A stretch of DNA of 64,000 nt, from positions 2,852,001-2,916,000 of the forward strand of contig NZ_CP071247.1 of assembly GCF_017301335.1 (NCBI RefSeq). Direction: 5' to 3'. The DNA comes from Marinobacter salinisoli. GTDB lineage: Bacteria; Pseudomonadota; Gammaproteobacteria; Pseudomonadales; Oleiphilaceae. Positions 1 to 11,397 of the stretch are shown piece by piece (the first letter of the stretch is position 1; every line of letters starts with the position of its first letter). A program made the position numbers and the translations under genes. The notes under the pieces were generated by a model. The model worked only from the letters and a program-made list of their open reading frames with translations, searched no databases and had not been told where the DNA came from.

Positions 1-1625
1 GACTGAGGCGGCGCACCGCTCTTCAATTCTTCCCGGATGCGCTCAAATATCAGGACGTTTGCATCCACCGCCATACCGACAGTCAACACGATACCGGCGA
101 TACCGGGCAGCGTCAGCGTAGCCGACAAAATGGACATACACGCCATCAACAGCATCAGGTTCAGCGTCAGCGCCACGTTGGCGATCAGGCCAAAGCCGCG
201 GTAGTAAACCAGCATGTACAGCAGCACCAGGCCAAAACCGAGCGCAACGGACATCACGCCGGCATCAATGTTTTTCTGCCCCAGGCTTGGCCCAATCGTG
301 CGCTCTTGCACGAAGTACATTGGCGCCGCCAACGCACCGGCCCTGAGCAGCAACGCCAGTTCCGCGGCTTCCGGAATGGAATCCAGGCCAGTGATACGGA
401 AACTGCTGCCGAGCGCAGACTGAATGGTTGCCAGGCTGATAATACTCTTCTCTACCACGCGCTTATCAACGGCCGTCATCTCGCCGTCAACCATGCGGTT
501 TTCAGTCTCGGTACGGAACTCGATGAAAAGTACTGCCATCCGACGACCAACCGCGGTGCGAGTGGCACGATGCATCTGATCACCACCGATGGAGTCCATG
601 GTGATGTTGACCTGCGGCTGGCCATTTTCATCGAACGCCTGCTGGGCATTCGACACATTATTACCGGTGGTAATCACCTCGCGCTCGAGGCGAGCGGTAC
701 GACGTGGATTATCCCGGAAACCGAATTCCTCGACTTCACTGGCGCTGGTGTCAGACCTGGCTTCGAGACGGAACTCCAGGTTTGCGGTGGCACCCAGAAC
801 CCGCTTGGCCTGCGCCGTATCCTGAACACCGGGCAACTCGACGATGATTCGGTCGGAACCCTGACGCTGAACCAGCGGCTCGGCTACACCCAGCTCATTG
901 ACCCGGTTACGGATGGTGGTCAGGTTCTGCTCCAGGGCATATTCCTGAATGGATTTCACCTCAAGCTCAGAAAGCGACAGCACAATCTGACGCTCGCCAT
1001 CCACAGTGCGCTCATCCATCAGGAACTGGTTGTAGCGATCACGAATCAGGTCAAAGGCTTCGGAGCGCTGCTCCTCGTCGCGGAAGCTCAGCACGATCTG
1101 GCGCTGACCTTCTACATCACCGCCGCGGTAGCGGATACGTTCTTCGCGCAGCTCGCGCTTGATTTCGCCGGACATCGCCTCGAGGCGCTGGTTGACAGCG
1201 GTATCCATATCCACTTCCAGCAGGAAGTGAACACCACCGCGCAAGTCCAGGCCCAGTTTCATCGGGCCCGCACCCAGGCTTCTCAACCAGTCAGGTGTTG
1301 ACGGGGCCATATTCAGAGCCACCAGGTAGTCGCCGCCCAGTGCAGACTGGACCACAGGACGCGCCTGCAACTGGTCTTCGGCACCGTTCAGGCGAATCAG
1401 GGCATCCCGATCCTGAAGCGAACTGCTTTTAACCTCTATACCTTCAGATTCCAGCGCCTTCACCGCACGCTCCAGTACCGAGGCGTCTACCTCCGTGCTG
1501 CTGCGCGAGCCGGTGATCTGGACAGCGTAATCGTCCGGGAAGAGGTTGGGTAATGCGTAGACAAACCCGATCACAAGCGCGATCAGGATTATCAGGTTTT
1601 TCCAGAGGGGGTACTTGTTCAGCAT
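1..1625 (-). CDS. secD: Protein translocase subunit SecD (3' end outside window)
   Basis: SecD works with SecF and YajC in the inner membrane, using the proton-motive force to help SecYEG finish protein export. The visible part is the first 541 residues, out of about 615 in E. coli; the C-terminal membrane segments lie beyond base 1. It begins MLNKYPLWKN followed by a hydrophobic segment (about residues 10-27). The periplasmic P1 region contains the typical LGLDLRGGVHFLLEV motif. The membrane domain near the visible end carries GIAGIVLTVGMAVDANVLIFERIREE, given here only as the conserved GMAVDANVLIFERI core. The ATG lies 13 bases downstream of a short hairpin and is preceded by AAAGGGA. It sits downstream of yajC in the conserved queA-tgt-yajC-secD order, so secF should follow outside the window. 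Confidence 0.97.
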   Translation of the reverse strand, partial: MLNKYPLWKNLIILIALVIGFVYALPNLFPDDYAVQITGSRSSTEVDASVLERAVKALESEGIEVKSSSLQDRDALIRLNGAEDQLQARPVVQSALGGDYLVALNMAPSTPDWLRSLGAGPMKLGLDLRGGVHFLLEVDMDTAVNQRLEAMSGEIKRELREERIRYRGGDVEGQRQIVLSFRDEEQRSEAFDLIRDRYNQFLMDERTVDGERQIVLSLSELEVKSIQEYALEQNLTTIRNRVNELGVAEPLVQRQGSDRIIVELPGVQDTAQAKRVLGATANLEFRLEARSDTSASEVEEFGFRDNPRRTARLEREVITTGNNVSNAQQAFDENGQPQVNITMDSIGGDQMHRATRTAVGRRMAVLFIEFRTETENRMVDGEMTAVDKRVVEKSIISLATIQSALGSSFRITGLDSIPEAAELALLLRAGALAAPMYFVQERTIGPSLGQKNIDAGVMSVALGFGLVLLYMLVYYRGFGLIANVALTLNLMLLMACMSILSATLTLPGIAGIVLTVGMAVDANVLIFERIREELKSGAPPQ

Positions 1626-1638
1626 GGGATCCCTTTAA

Positions 1639-1656
1639 GCCGGCCCGCAGGCCGGC
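1639..1656 (-). other. Hairpin between yajC and secD
   Basis: A perfect 7-bp stem (GCCGGCC/GGCCGGC) with a 4-base loop lies in the 76-base gap between yajC and secD. In the transcript it is followed directly by UUAAAGGGA, the likely secD ribosome binding site, with no U-run. It is therefore not an ordinary terminator. It could stabilise the yajC message or tune secD translation; this is inference. Confidence 0.5.
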
Positions 1657-1701
1657 CGTGGTGTTTCTGCCAGTTGATCTTGTTCTGCGGTAGGACCTGG
1701 C

Positions 1702-2064
1702 TTAGATGTCCTTCAGGGTACCTTTCGGCAAGGCAGCGGCTACAGCCACTTTCTGAACCTTGATCTCAACGTTGTCGGCAATTTCAACCACGATAAAATC
1801 ATCCGTCACCTTGGTGATCTTGCCAGCCACGCCACCAGAAGTGACTACTTCGTCGCCCTTGTTCAGGCCAGCCATCAGAGCCTTATGCTCCTTCGCGCGC
1901 TTGGACTGCGGGCGCCAGATCAGGAAGTAGAAAATCAGGATGAAACCGGCGAAAAAGATGATCTGGCCCATCGCGCCCATACCCTGAGGAGCAGGCTCCT
2001 GTGCCATGGCGATTGCAGGCATCAGGGCCATCAGGCCAGCGATGAGCGTTTTCAGTACTTTCAT
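1702..2064 (-). CDS. yajC: Preprotein translocase subunit YajC
   Basis: Small single-span inner-membrane protein that associates with SecDF and the holo-translocon. The 120-residue product has an N-terminal hydrophobic stretch that looks like a signal sequence (residues 1-21, ending in AMA). The conserved membrane segment follows (about 33-50, IIFFAGFILIFYFLIWRPQ), ending in the family signature RPQ plus basic residues. The C-terminal cytosolic part holds the GDEVVTSGGVAGKITKV motif. The extra N-terminal hydrophobic segment makes it slightly longer than the 110-residue E. coli protein. It lies between tgt and secD, as in most gammaproteobacteria. Confidence 0.96.
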   Translation of the reverse strand: MKVLKTLIAGLMALMPAIAMAQEPAPQGMGAMGQIIFFAGFILIFYFLIWRPQSKRAKEHKALMAGLNKGDEVVTSGGVAGKITKVTDDFIVVEIADNVEIKVQKVAVAAALPKGTLKDI

Positions 2065-2096
2065 TGAAATTCTCCGTTGGTTTTTTTCTGGATTCG

Positions 2097-4336
<2,240 letters not shown>

Positions 4337-4423
4337 AGAGAAGGCGTGGTTGGGGCACTACACGATTAAGAAAGTGGTGCGGAATTTACCATGGAATGCC
4401 CCGAGCCTAAAGCGCAAGAACGT

Positions 4424-4966
4424 TTAATCCGGTTTCGGAGTGCGCTCTTCCGTGCCAATGTACAGGTAATTGCTTCGCAGTGACCGGTAGGAGCCCGGAG
4501 GAACGATATTCTGGACCGAGATCACCATGCCCGCATGCGCCTCAGATGAAAATTGCGTCGCAACACCAAGATAGCGGCCATCCCGCTCACGTTGCACGGC
4601 TTTCTCCTCCCAGCTTTCGCCCAGGCACTGCTGGACGAACTCGAGACTGGTCCGGTAACGATGGGCCGCGATCTCGCCATCAGGCGTATTGGCGGAACAG
4701 ACATAGGCACTGTCGCCATCATTCCACAGCCAGATTTCACAGTGGCCCTTGATCAGTTCCTCCCTGACGCTGAATACCGTCAGTGAGGCAAAGTCATTCC
4801 GCTTTCCCCGCAGGCTGGCGAACCCCCTGTCGTAATCGGCAATGATGCCCTGAAGGCTCTGACAGGGATCGGCGGTGCCAACTTTGAGGTTGCGGTCGCT
4901 AGCGCAGCCGGCCAGGGACAGCACGAGCACACAAACGGCGCCCTTGCCAAAGCTCATCTGGCTCAT
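4424..4966 (-). CDS. Small lipoprotein of unknown function
   Basis: A 180-residue protein with a lipoprotein signal: hydrophobic core VCVLVLSLAG followed by the lipobox Cys at residue 21 (LAGC). The mature part is mixed alpha/beta with several cysteines (DPCQSL, GHCEIW, YVCSAN, QQCLGE) that could form disulfides in the periplasm. I do not recognise the family. Its start overlaps by one base the stop of the upstream lipoprotein gene (TAATG), so the two are probably co-transcribed and translationally coupled. The role is unknown, but shared export and coupling suggest the two proteins work in the same envelope compartment. Confidence 0.75.
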   Translation of the reverse strand: MSQMSFGKGAVCVLVLSLAGCASDRNLKVGTADPCQSLQGIIADYDRGFASLRGKRNDFASLTVFSVREELIKGHCEIWLWNDGDSAYVCSANTPDGEIAAHRYRTSLEFVQQCLGESWEEKAVQRERDGRYLGVATQFSSEAHAGMVISVQNIVPPGSYRSLRSNYLYIGTEERTPKPD

Positions 4967-5595
4967 TATTCCTTCCCCGGCTGCGGAAGTGTTTTGCGCA
5001 GGGCCTTTACCACCGCCTCACCGAAATCCTCGGCCGCCTTGCCCAGGGAGTCAGGGTCGACTGTGGTCGAGTACATCTGCCAGACCGGATTGGTGGTTTC
5101 AGTGTCAAACAGGGTGGATTTCAGAACGTAATTGGTGGTTTCCTCATAGGATTTCGGGACAACCGTGGTATCCATGTAGGTCGTCGATGCCAGGGGGCCA
5201 ACCGATGTGGTGATGGGCTGATAGACGACCTGCTCGGGAACGTAGCGAGCGTCGCGGTCCTTACTCATCAACGAAATCACCAGGACGCCGTCATATTGTC
5301 CCGCTGAGGCGTTCTCTGCAACCAGGGCGCCAAGCTCTTCCTCGTCTTCCCAGGGGACATCGGAATTCGCCATTCCGAAGCGAGCGGACTGAAATTCGCT
5401 CTCGTTCATTTTCGTGACAATCTTGGTTTCAACCACGTCCCTGACGTTTTGCTTGGCACTGACCACAAACACCAGCACCTTCTCGTAATTCTTGTCGACC
5501 GTCGGTGCCGCTTCAATCCTGTCCACCCGGGTACTCGATGACCCTCCACACCCCACAAGTAACAGCGAAACTAAAAGGCCGGCGACTTTCCACAT
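4966..5595 (-). CDS. Lipoprotein of unknown function, DUF4136-like in layout
   Basis: A 209-residue lipoprotein. The start at 5595 was chosen because GAGAGGGAA lies 4-6 bases upstream and the protein then begins MWKVAGLLVSLLLVGC, a clean signal with the lipobox Cys at residue 16; a longer reading frame to 5658 lacks this. After a Gly/Ser-rich linker, the mature domain starts YEKVLVFVVSAKQN. It later contains YDGVLVISLMSKD and a final region with NPVWQMYSTTVDP. This pattern of an ageing-out strand, a YDGVL strand and a late VW strand recalls DUF4136-type lipoproteins, but that link is tentative. The gene is followed, with a one-base overlap, by the second lipoprotein gene. Confidence 0.75.
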   Translation of the reverse strand: MWKVAGLLVSLLLVGCGGSSSTRVDRIEAAPTVDKNYEKVLVFVVSAKQNVRDVVETKIVTKMNESEFQSARFGMANSDVPWEDEEELGALVAENASAGQYDGVLVISLMSKDRDARYVPEQVVYQPITTSVGPLASTTYMDTTVVPKSYEETTNYVLKSTLFDTETTNPVWQMYSTTVDPDSLGKAAEDFGEAVVKALRKTLPQPGKE

Positions 5596-5814
5596 GATGT
5601 TCCCTCTCAGACGTTTGCTGACAAATCCCTTGGCTAACACCAATTTAAGATAGATCAATTCGACCCTGGCGCAACGCAGGTAAAGGCGTTACACCCTGAA
5701 AAGCGCACAACCGAAGGACATCAGCGCCAAACGCGCACAGCAAAGCGATCGAACAGCCGTTTTCGGATAACGGTGGGTTCGACAAGCGGTAACCAAAGGA
5801 AGAGGAAAAAGAGA

Positions 5815-5901
5815 TGGTAGCGGCGGGCGGACTCGAACCGCCACGGGTTTTACCCCAACGGATTTTGAATCCGTCGTGTCTACCAATTTCACCACGCCGC
5901 C
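5815..5901 (-). tRNA. tRNA-Leu (anticodon CAA)
   Basis: An 87-base cloverleaf on the minus strand with a CCA end encoded at 5815-5817. The D-arm reads TGGTGAAATTGGTAGACAC, the anticodon stem is ACGGA/TCCGT with loop TTCAAAA (anticodon CAA, reads UUG). A long variable arm (GGG/CCC stem) follows, as expected for class II tRNAs, then a T-arm GGCGG-TTCGAGT-CCGCC. The first acceptor pair appears to be a G-U wobble. A promoter lies just upstream. Confidence 0.95.
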
Positions 5902-5918
5902 ATGGGAAAGTGTGGGCG

Positions 5919-5946
5919 ATTATACTGAGCCTACGGCTGAAAGCAA
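5919..5946 (-). promoter_or_regulatory. Sigma-70 promoter for tRNA-Leu
   Basis: Reading the minus strand, TTGCTT (5946-5941), a 16-base spacer and a perfect TATAAT (5924-5919) precede the tRNA 5' end by about 18 bases. Position and match quality support a constitutive stable-RNA promoter. Confidence 0.75.
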
Positions 5947-5983
5947 CTGACCGGCGGAGGAAATTTCCTACCGGCCTCGCTGC

Positions 5984-7210
5984 TTAGAGTCGATCGAAGA
6001 GCGAGAGCCGGGACACCTGCGCAAACGACTGCTGGGCCGCCTGCAGGACAAAGCTCTGGAAGCTCAGATTGCTGATTGCCTCAGCATAATCCACGTCCTG
6101 TAACTGGGAACGAATCTGGTTGGTGTAGACCGACGAATCTTCCAGGAAGGCCCGGGTGGATTGCACCGCATTCATTCGACCCCCGAGCTCGGTCTGTGTG
6201 AGCACGATCTCTTCCTGCGCGTAATCCAGGTTTTGCAGCGAGTCAGAAATCAGGGTATCGAACTGAGCCTGCCCTTGCCCCGAGGTTTTGTCTGCGCCTT
6301 CCAAGCCGGCGATTAGGGTTTCGATGGTCTTGAACACGGATTGTTTATCACTGATGGCAAGTGTGAACTCATCACCGGCCGCCGCATCATTAACCGTAGC
6401 TTTGATACCCGCGACCTCGAACTCCTCGCCCACAAGGGCAGGTGCCGGACTGGTTGGGAGCACTGTGGCGGGCACCGTGCCAGGATTCTCCGCAATCACT
6501 TCGCCCGCAGCATTCACGGTCAGGCGGATGTCGTTGGGTACCGCGCCAGCAAAAGCGTTTTGCAGGGCAGCTTTATCCGTTAACGCCACGCCGGAAACGT
6601 AGGCGTTTGCCGAGTTCCCGGGCGCAGCCACTCCAGTGATTGCTTTGGGAACCGACACGAAAATGCCCTTGCCATGGTCAGAGATGGCAACCGTCACGCC
6701 GTCATCTACTTCCAGCCTACGCTGGCCCTCATCGCCCTGATACTGCCAGGCCCCGGTGGCGTCCTGAACAAACGCCTGCGTCGAGCCCTGGAAACCGCTG
6801 AAGATGTATTCACCGGACGCATCTCTGGTATTGGCCACCTGAGCCAGCTGATCAAGCCGCTCTTTCAGCTCCGATGAGATCGAGCGCAAATCATTCTGCG
6901 ACAACGACCCGTTGCCCGCCTGAACCGTCAGTTCCCTCACCCGCTGAATGATATCAACGGCACTTTCAAGGGCGCTTTCTTCCTGACTAAGGCGGTTGTC
7001 CGCCAGATCCACGTTGCGCTGGTAGGTTTCCGTGCGCGCCAACTCCTGATCCAGCTTGAGTATCCGGGCCGCGGCCACCGGATCATCGGAGGGTGTGTTC
7101 ACCCGCTTGCCGGTGGAAATTTGTTGCTGGGTGTTGTTCAGGTTACCGTTCAATTCCTGCAGGCGATTGATCCCGCCGGTAAAAATTTGCTGTGATGAAA
7201 TCCGAATCAT
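5984..7210 (-). CDS. flgL: Flagellar hook-filament junction protein FlgL (HAP3)
   Basis: Forms the second junction ring between the hook and the flagellin filament. The 408-aa protein begins MIRISSQQIFTGGINRLQELN, the flagellin-like N-terminal coiled coil, followed by QQISTGKRVNTPSDDPVAAARIL, a family hallmark. The C-terminus ends with the matching helix, including DVDYAEAISNLSFQSFVLQAAQQSFAQ and SLFDRL. The middle (about residues 150-310) is a variable surface domain, which makes it longer than the 317-residue Salmonella protein. It is the last gene of the minus-strand flg operon; flagellin genes are not in the window. Confidence 0.96.
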   Translation of the reverse strand: MIRISSQQIFTGGINRLQELNGNLNNTQQQISTGKRVNTPSDDPVAAARILKLDQELARTETYQRNVDLADNRLSQEESALESAVDIIQRVRELTVQAGNGSLSQNDLRSISSELKERLDQLAQVANTRDASGEYIFSGFQGSTQAFVQDATGAWQYQGDEGQRRLEVDDGVTVAISDHGKGIFVSVPKAITGVAAPGNSANAYVSGVALTDKAALQNAFAGAVPNDIRLTVNAAGEVIAENPGTVPATVLPTSPAPALVGEEFEVAGIKATVNDAAAGDEFTLAISDKQSVFKTIETLIAGLEGADKTSGQGQAQFDTLISDSLQNLDYAQEEIVLTQTELGGRMNAVQSTRAFLEDSSVYTNQIRSQLQDVDYAEAISNLSFQSFVLQAAQQSFAQVSRLSLFDRL

Positions 7211-7251
7211 GTCACATCACCTCACGCTGTCATCATCACCGCTACCAGTCC

Positions 7252-9300
7252 CTATCGGAAACTCTGCAGCAACGTATTAAATAGATCCTGTGCCACCGAC
7301 ATAACCTGTGCCGAGGCGTTGTACGCGGCCTGATACTGAATAAGCTTTCCAGCCTCTTCATCCAGATTGACCCCGGATACCGATTCCCGCTGATTGGTCG
7401 ACTGCTCAAGCAGGGTTTTTCCCGCTTCCTTGTCGAGCTGGCTTTGACGGGTTTGGACACCAATTTCCTCGACCAACCCGGCATAGCCCTCAGAGAAGCT
7501 CTGGCTGCCATTGTTCAGGGTGTTGGCGGTCCCCAACGCAGCCAGGAATTCCACGTTCCGGTTGTCGGATACGCCGTTGCGATTGAAATCGATGGTAAAG
7601 CTGTCACCGGGTGCAGGCTGCCCGCTGATTTCAAACTGGAAGCCCCGGTAGCCGGGGTCGGCCGGGTCTTCTGGGAACAGCGCGTTGGACACACCGGACG
7701 TAAAGGTATTGACCGGCGGCGCCGCTGAGGCATCACCGGCCTCCAACAGCGTACCGCTGCTGGCATCGTACAGGTCGTAAACCAGCGTACCGCCATCATC
7801 GCGGAAACGAACCTCCAGCGGGGGCGACAGCTGCCCCTGCTGGGCGAACTCCGGCAGCACCGAATTGGTGAACGGGTTCCGGACATTGAGCATGGTGCCC
7901 TGGTCGATCTGGCCACCGCCGATGTTCTGGTCGCCGGCCGCGGCACGGATCGGGCTGGCAAAGGCCAGGTCCTCCTCGCGATTCACCACCATGCCAATGT
8001 TTTGCGCCGCGTTACGGGTCGGCTGAATCAGATACTTGTCACCGGGATTAAAGTCGCCCCCTTCAATACGAATGTTGAAGCCAGGCATGGAAATCTCGGA
8101 CTGCACCGGATCGGGCAGACGCCCCTGATTAACGATCTTGCCGGACATCTGGTCGATCAACTCGAAATTGCGGCCGTCGCCGCTGAACTGCAGGCTATAA
8201 CTGCTGGCCGCCAGCACGCTGCTGTCGGTAATTTCGACCGCCAGCCGCCCGGTTTGAGGAGGCTGGTTGCTGGCGCTGGCAATGACCCGGCTACGCTGCA
8301 GCGTGAGATCGTTTACATCCTGGAAGAACAGGCCGCCAAGGTCGCCTTCAAGGTCCATTCCGATTTCGTGCTGTTGATTAACAGAGGCAGACAGCGCAAT
8401 CGCGATGCGACCCAGCTCATCAGCCGCCGGCTTCAGGGCTTCCTGGTCGAAGCGCCGAAGACCACCGAGCTTTCCGCCCACAATCTGCTCATCAATGTTG
8501 AGGGTGCGCCCGCCATTGCTCAGCGTAAACGACAGCCGCGTCGGGTCTTCGGCATTTTCAGTGGTGCCAAAGGCAGCGGCATTGTTGCCCACGACCAGGG
8601 ACAGACCGTTGGACAGAGCCACATTCACCTGGCTGCCTTCTGCTTCAGACACCTTGATGCTGACCAGTTCCGACAGCTGCCGGAGGGCCTCGTCCCGCTG
8701 ATCCAGCAATTCATTCGGCATCTTGCCCTGAGCAAGCCCCGGCGATTCAGAAATCGCCAGATTCAGTTCTGCAATTGTTTTCAGCAGCGCGTTGGCGTCC
8801 TTCACACCCTGCTGCATCTGGGTCTTGATCGACTCGCGCTGCTGGATGAATTCCTGATGGAGCGACTGGAAGCGGTTAACCACCTGCTCCGCTTCGCTGA
8901 GAACCAGCTGGCGCTGCGGCAGGGAGGTCGGATCTTCAGCGGCGTTCTGAAGCGCCGCAAAGAAATTGTTCAGGGCATCACTAAGCCCGGTGGCTTCGCC
9001 ACCGAGCAGATTATCCAGCCGGCTCAGCTCCGCGTTCAGCGCCTGTTGCTCACCATAGAGCGTGCTGTCTTCCCGAACCTGCTGCACCAAAAACTCATTC
9101 GCCAACCGACGGATGTTGGTCACATTCACACCACTGCCAATGGTGCCAGCACCGGTACGTTGCCCCTCTTGGGTTTCGAACAACACCTCCTGGCGGCTGT
9201 AACCATCGGTATTAGCGTTGGTGATGTTGTTGCCAGTGGTGTTCAGGGCTGTCTGGTGACTCAAGATGCCGCTCAGACCAATACCAAGCAGTCCTGCCAT
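7252..9300 (-). CDS. flgK: Flagellar hook-associated protein FlgK (HAP1)
   Basis: Forms the first junction ring on top of the hook. The 682-aa product starts MAGLLGIGLSGILSHQTALNTTGNNITNANTDGYSRQ, the rod/hook signature of axial proteins. It ends with the complementary helix SGVNLDEEAGKLIQYQAAYNASAQVMSVAQDLFNTLL. The variable centre accounts for its extra length over Salmonella FlgK (553 residues). Its ATG overlaps the flgJ stop (TGATG), implying coupling, and flgL follows after 41 bases. Confidence 0.97.
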   Translation of the reverse strand: MAGLLGIGLSGILSHQTALNTTGNNITNANTDGYSRQEVLFETQEGQRTGAGTIGSGVNVTNIRRLANEFLVQQVREDSTLYGEQQALNAELSRLDNLLGGEATGLSDALNNFFAALQNAAEDPTSLPQRQLVLSEAEQVVNRFQSLHQEFIQQRESIKTQMQQGVKDANALLKTIAELNLAISESPGLAQGKMPNELLDQRDEALRQLSELVSIKVSEAEGSQVNVALSNGLSLVVGNNAAAFGTTENAEDPTRLSFTLSNGGRTLNIDEQIVGGKLGGLRRFDQEALKPAADELGRIAIALSASVNQQHEIGMDLEGDLGGLFFQDVNDLTLQRSRVIASASNQPPQTGRLAVEITDSSVLAASSYSLQFSGDGRNFELIDQMSGKIVNQGRLPDPVQSEISMPGFNIRIEGGDFNPGDKYLIQPTRNAAQNIGMVVNREEDLAFASPIRAAAGDQNIGGGQIDQGTMLNVRNPFTNSVLPEFAQQGQLSPPLEVRFRDDGGTLVYDLYDASSGTLLEAGDASAAPPVNTFTSGVSNALFPEDPADPGYRGFQFEISGQPAPGDSFTIDFNRNGVSDNRNVEFLAALGTANTLNNGSQSFSEGYAGLVEEIGVQTRQSQLDKEAGKTLLEQSTNQRESVSGVNLDEEAGKLIQYQAAYNASAQVMSVAQDLFNTLLQSFR

Positions 9301-10292
9301 CAGAAGTTCTCCTCTGTATCGCTAGCGCCCAATGACAGAGTCATAAGCGAATCGCGATTCATGATCTGGCGGATCTTGTCGCCATAGTTCGGGTCCGTGG
9401 CGTAGCCCGCTTCCTGCAGTTTTTCTGCAAACAGCTCTGGCTTGTCGGCGACCGCCAGCACCTCGCGGTAGCGGGGGTTCGATTCCAGAAACGCGACATA
9501 ATCCCGGAAGCTGGATTCGTAGTCGGGGTATGCACGGAACGCCGCCTGCTCTTTCATTGGCAGGCCATCCCGGTACTCGGTGGTGGTGATGCTGACCGCT
9601 TCACCCTGCCAGCGGCTGTCAGCCTTGATGCCAAACAGGTTGTGACTGGGCTGATGGTTGTCGCCCTTGATCATGTAGCGCCCCCAGCCGGTTTCCAGTG
9701 CCGCCTGTGCCACCATCAGCTTCGGATCAATTCCGCTGTCGCCGGCAACCTGCTCGGCCAGCGGCAGCAACGCGTGAACGAACTGCTCCGGGGAATCAAA
9801 CTGATCCGGCAAGGACTTGCCGGCCTCAGCCGACGCGACGTTGACCGTATCGGCGACCGACTTCACCTGCTCCACCCGCTCCGGCAGCCGGGACGACAGT
9901 GCCGGCAGGTTTCGATCGTAATCCGCGAGGCTGCGCTTCAGACGCTCAGCGCCCGGCGCATCAACTCCCGGAACCTGCTGGCCGAGCTGGCGCACAAGCG
10001 CTTCAGCAATGCCAGTGCCATGGCCATGGCCTTTTGCCATGCTGAGGCTGATCTGGCTGTCAAACATGTCCCGGTAAAACTCAGACTGACTGCTGTTCAG
10101 GTGATTCCCCTCGGCAAACACAGCACCGGCCTTGCGCATAGACTTGAGCATTTCGGACAGGAACAGACTTTCAAACTGCTTGGCAACTTGCTCAAGCGCG
10201 GCCTGTTTGTCGGTGCGAGCCTGGGCCTTCAAGGCGTTCAAACCATTGAAGTCGGTGTATACCTGGGCCTGCTGCAGCTGATAATCCTTCAT
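9300..10292 (-). CDS. flgJ: Flagellar rod-cap and peptidoglycan hydrolase FlgJ
   Basis: Bifunctional periplasmic protein: the N-terminal part scaffolds rod assembly and the C-terminal part cuts peptidoglycan so the rod can pass. The rod-binding half contains KQFESLFLSEMLKSMRKAG (about residues 35-53). The glucosaminidase-type half has AQAALETGWGRYMIKGDNHQPSHNLFGIKAD, with the catalytic Glu in the ALETGWG motif. The ATG at 10292 was chosen because it follows AGGGG and lies 7 bases after the flgI stop; a TTG further upstream would sit inside flgI. About 330 aa, near the 313 of E. coli. Confidence 0.96.
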   Translation of the reverse strand: MKDYQLQQAQVYTDFNGLNALKAQARTDKQAALEQVAKQFESLFLSEMLKSMRKAGAVFAEGNHLNSSQSEFYRDMFDSQISLSMAKGHGHGTGIAEALVRQLGQQVPGVDAPGAERLKRSLADYDRNLPALSSRLPERVEQVKSVADTVNVASAEAGKSLPDQFDSPEQFVHALLPLAEQVAGDSGIDPKLMVAQAALETGWGRYMIKGDNHQPSHNLFGIKADSRWQGEAVSITTTEYRDGLPMKEQAAFRAYPDYESSFRDYVAFLESNPRYREVLAVADKPELFAEKLQEAGYATDPNYGDKIRQIMNRDSLMTLSLGASDTEENF

Positions 10293-10299
10293 CGCGCCC

Positions 10300-11397
10300 C
10301 TAGATGACAATCAGCTCGGCGCGCAGAGCGCCCGCCTGTTTCAGGGCTTCGAGAACCGCCATCACATCACCGGGCGCCGCACCGACCTGGTTTACCGCCT
10401 GGACAATCTCGTTCAAGGTGACCGCCGGACCGAACTTGAACATGCGCGCCGGCTCTTCGGTGACAGCAATCTGGGTATCCTGCTGAAGCGCCGTCTCGCC
10501 TTGGGCAAACGGATTCGGCTGCACCACTTCCGGGTTTTCCTGAATGGTCACTGTCAGGTTGCCATGGGTAACCGCGGCCGGGCTGACCTGAACGTTCTGG
10601 CCCACCACAATGGTGCCGGTGCGGCTGTTAATCACTACTTTCGCCGCTTCCTGAGCCGGGTCAACGTTTATATTTTCGAGAATGGACAAGAAGCTCACAC
10701 GCTGGGACGGGTCCCGGGGTGCACGCACTGAAATGGAGGTTGCGTCATGGGCATACGCCATATCGGGGCCAAGGTGGCCGTTAATTGCCTCTACGACGCG
10801 ACGGGCCGTGGTGAAATCCGACCGGAGCAGGTTGAACGTGATGGTGTCGCCCTCGGTAAACGGCGACACGACTTCCCGCTCAATGGTGGCGCCATTGGGA
10901 ATCCGGCCAACGCTGGGAACGTTTACCGTTATCTTGGAACCATCCTGCCCCTGGGCACCAAAACCACCCACCACCAGGCTTCCCTGCGCAATGGCGTAGA
11001 TATTGCCATCGGCACCTTTCAGCGGAGTCATCAGCAACGTGCCACCACGAAGGCTGCTGGCATTGCCGATGGACGAGACGGTGATATCCATCTCCTGCCC
11101 TGGCTTGGCGAACGGCGGCAAGGTTGCGCTCACGGTGACCGCCGCGACGTTCTTCAGATTCGGGTTCACGCCTTCTGGCAGGGTAACCCCGAACTGATTC
11201 ATCATGTTCCGGAACGTCTGATTGGTGAATGGCGCTTTATCGCCAGTGCCATCCAGGCCGACCACCAGGCCATAACCGACCAACTGGTTGTTACGCACGC
11301 CTTTAATCCGGGCCAGATCCTTCAGGCGATCCGCCAGTACTGGCTGGGCGCACACCGCCAGCATGACCACCATTGCCAATACGCGTTTCATGCTCAT
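10300..11397 (-). CDS. flgI: Flagellar P-ring protein FlgI
   Basis: Forms the periplasmic P-ring around the rod, within the peptidoglycan layer. The protein has a Sec signal peptide ([20 protein letters not shown]) and then the mature family start [31 protein letters not shown]. Internal signatures include [13 protein letters not shown] and [28 protein letters not shown]. It ends [17 protein letters not shown]. The ATG at 11397 overlaps the flgH stop (ATGA); ATGs at 11409 and 11391 are alternatives in the same frame. Confidence 0.96.
   Translation of the reverse strand: MSMKRVLAMVVMLAVCAQPVLADRLKDLARIKGVRNNQLVGYGLVVGLDGTGDKAPFTNQTFRNMMNQFGVTLPEGVNPNLKNVAAVTVSATLPPFAKPGQEMDITVSSIGNASSLRGGTLLMTPLKGADGNIYAIAQGSLVVGGFGAQGQDGSKITVNVPSVGRIPNGATIEREVVSPFTEGDTITFNLLRSDFTTARRVVEAINGHLGPDMAYAHDATSISVRAPRDPSQRVSFLSILENINVDPAQEAAKVVINSRTGTIVVGQNVQVSPAAVTHGNLTVTIQENPEVVQPNPFAQGETALQQDTQIAVTEEPARMFKFGPAVTLNEIVQAVNQVGAAPGDVMAVLEALKQAGALRAELIVI

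Noticed and set aside
8002..9387. Very long open frame opposite flgK and flgJ
   Set aside because: It is antisense to well-conserved flagellar genes, with no family features; a by-product of high G+C coding sequence.
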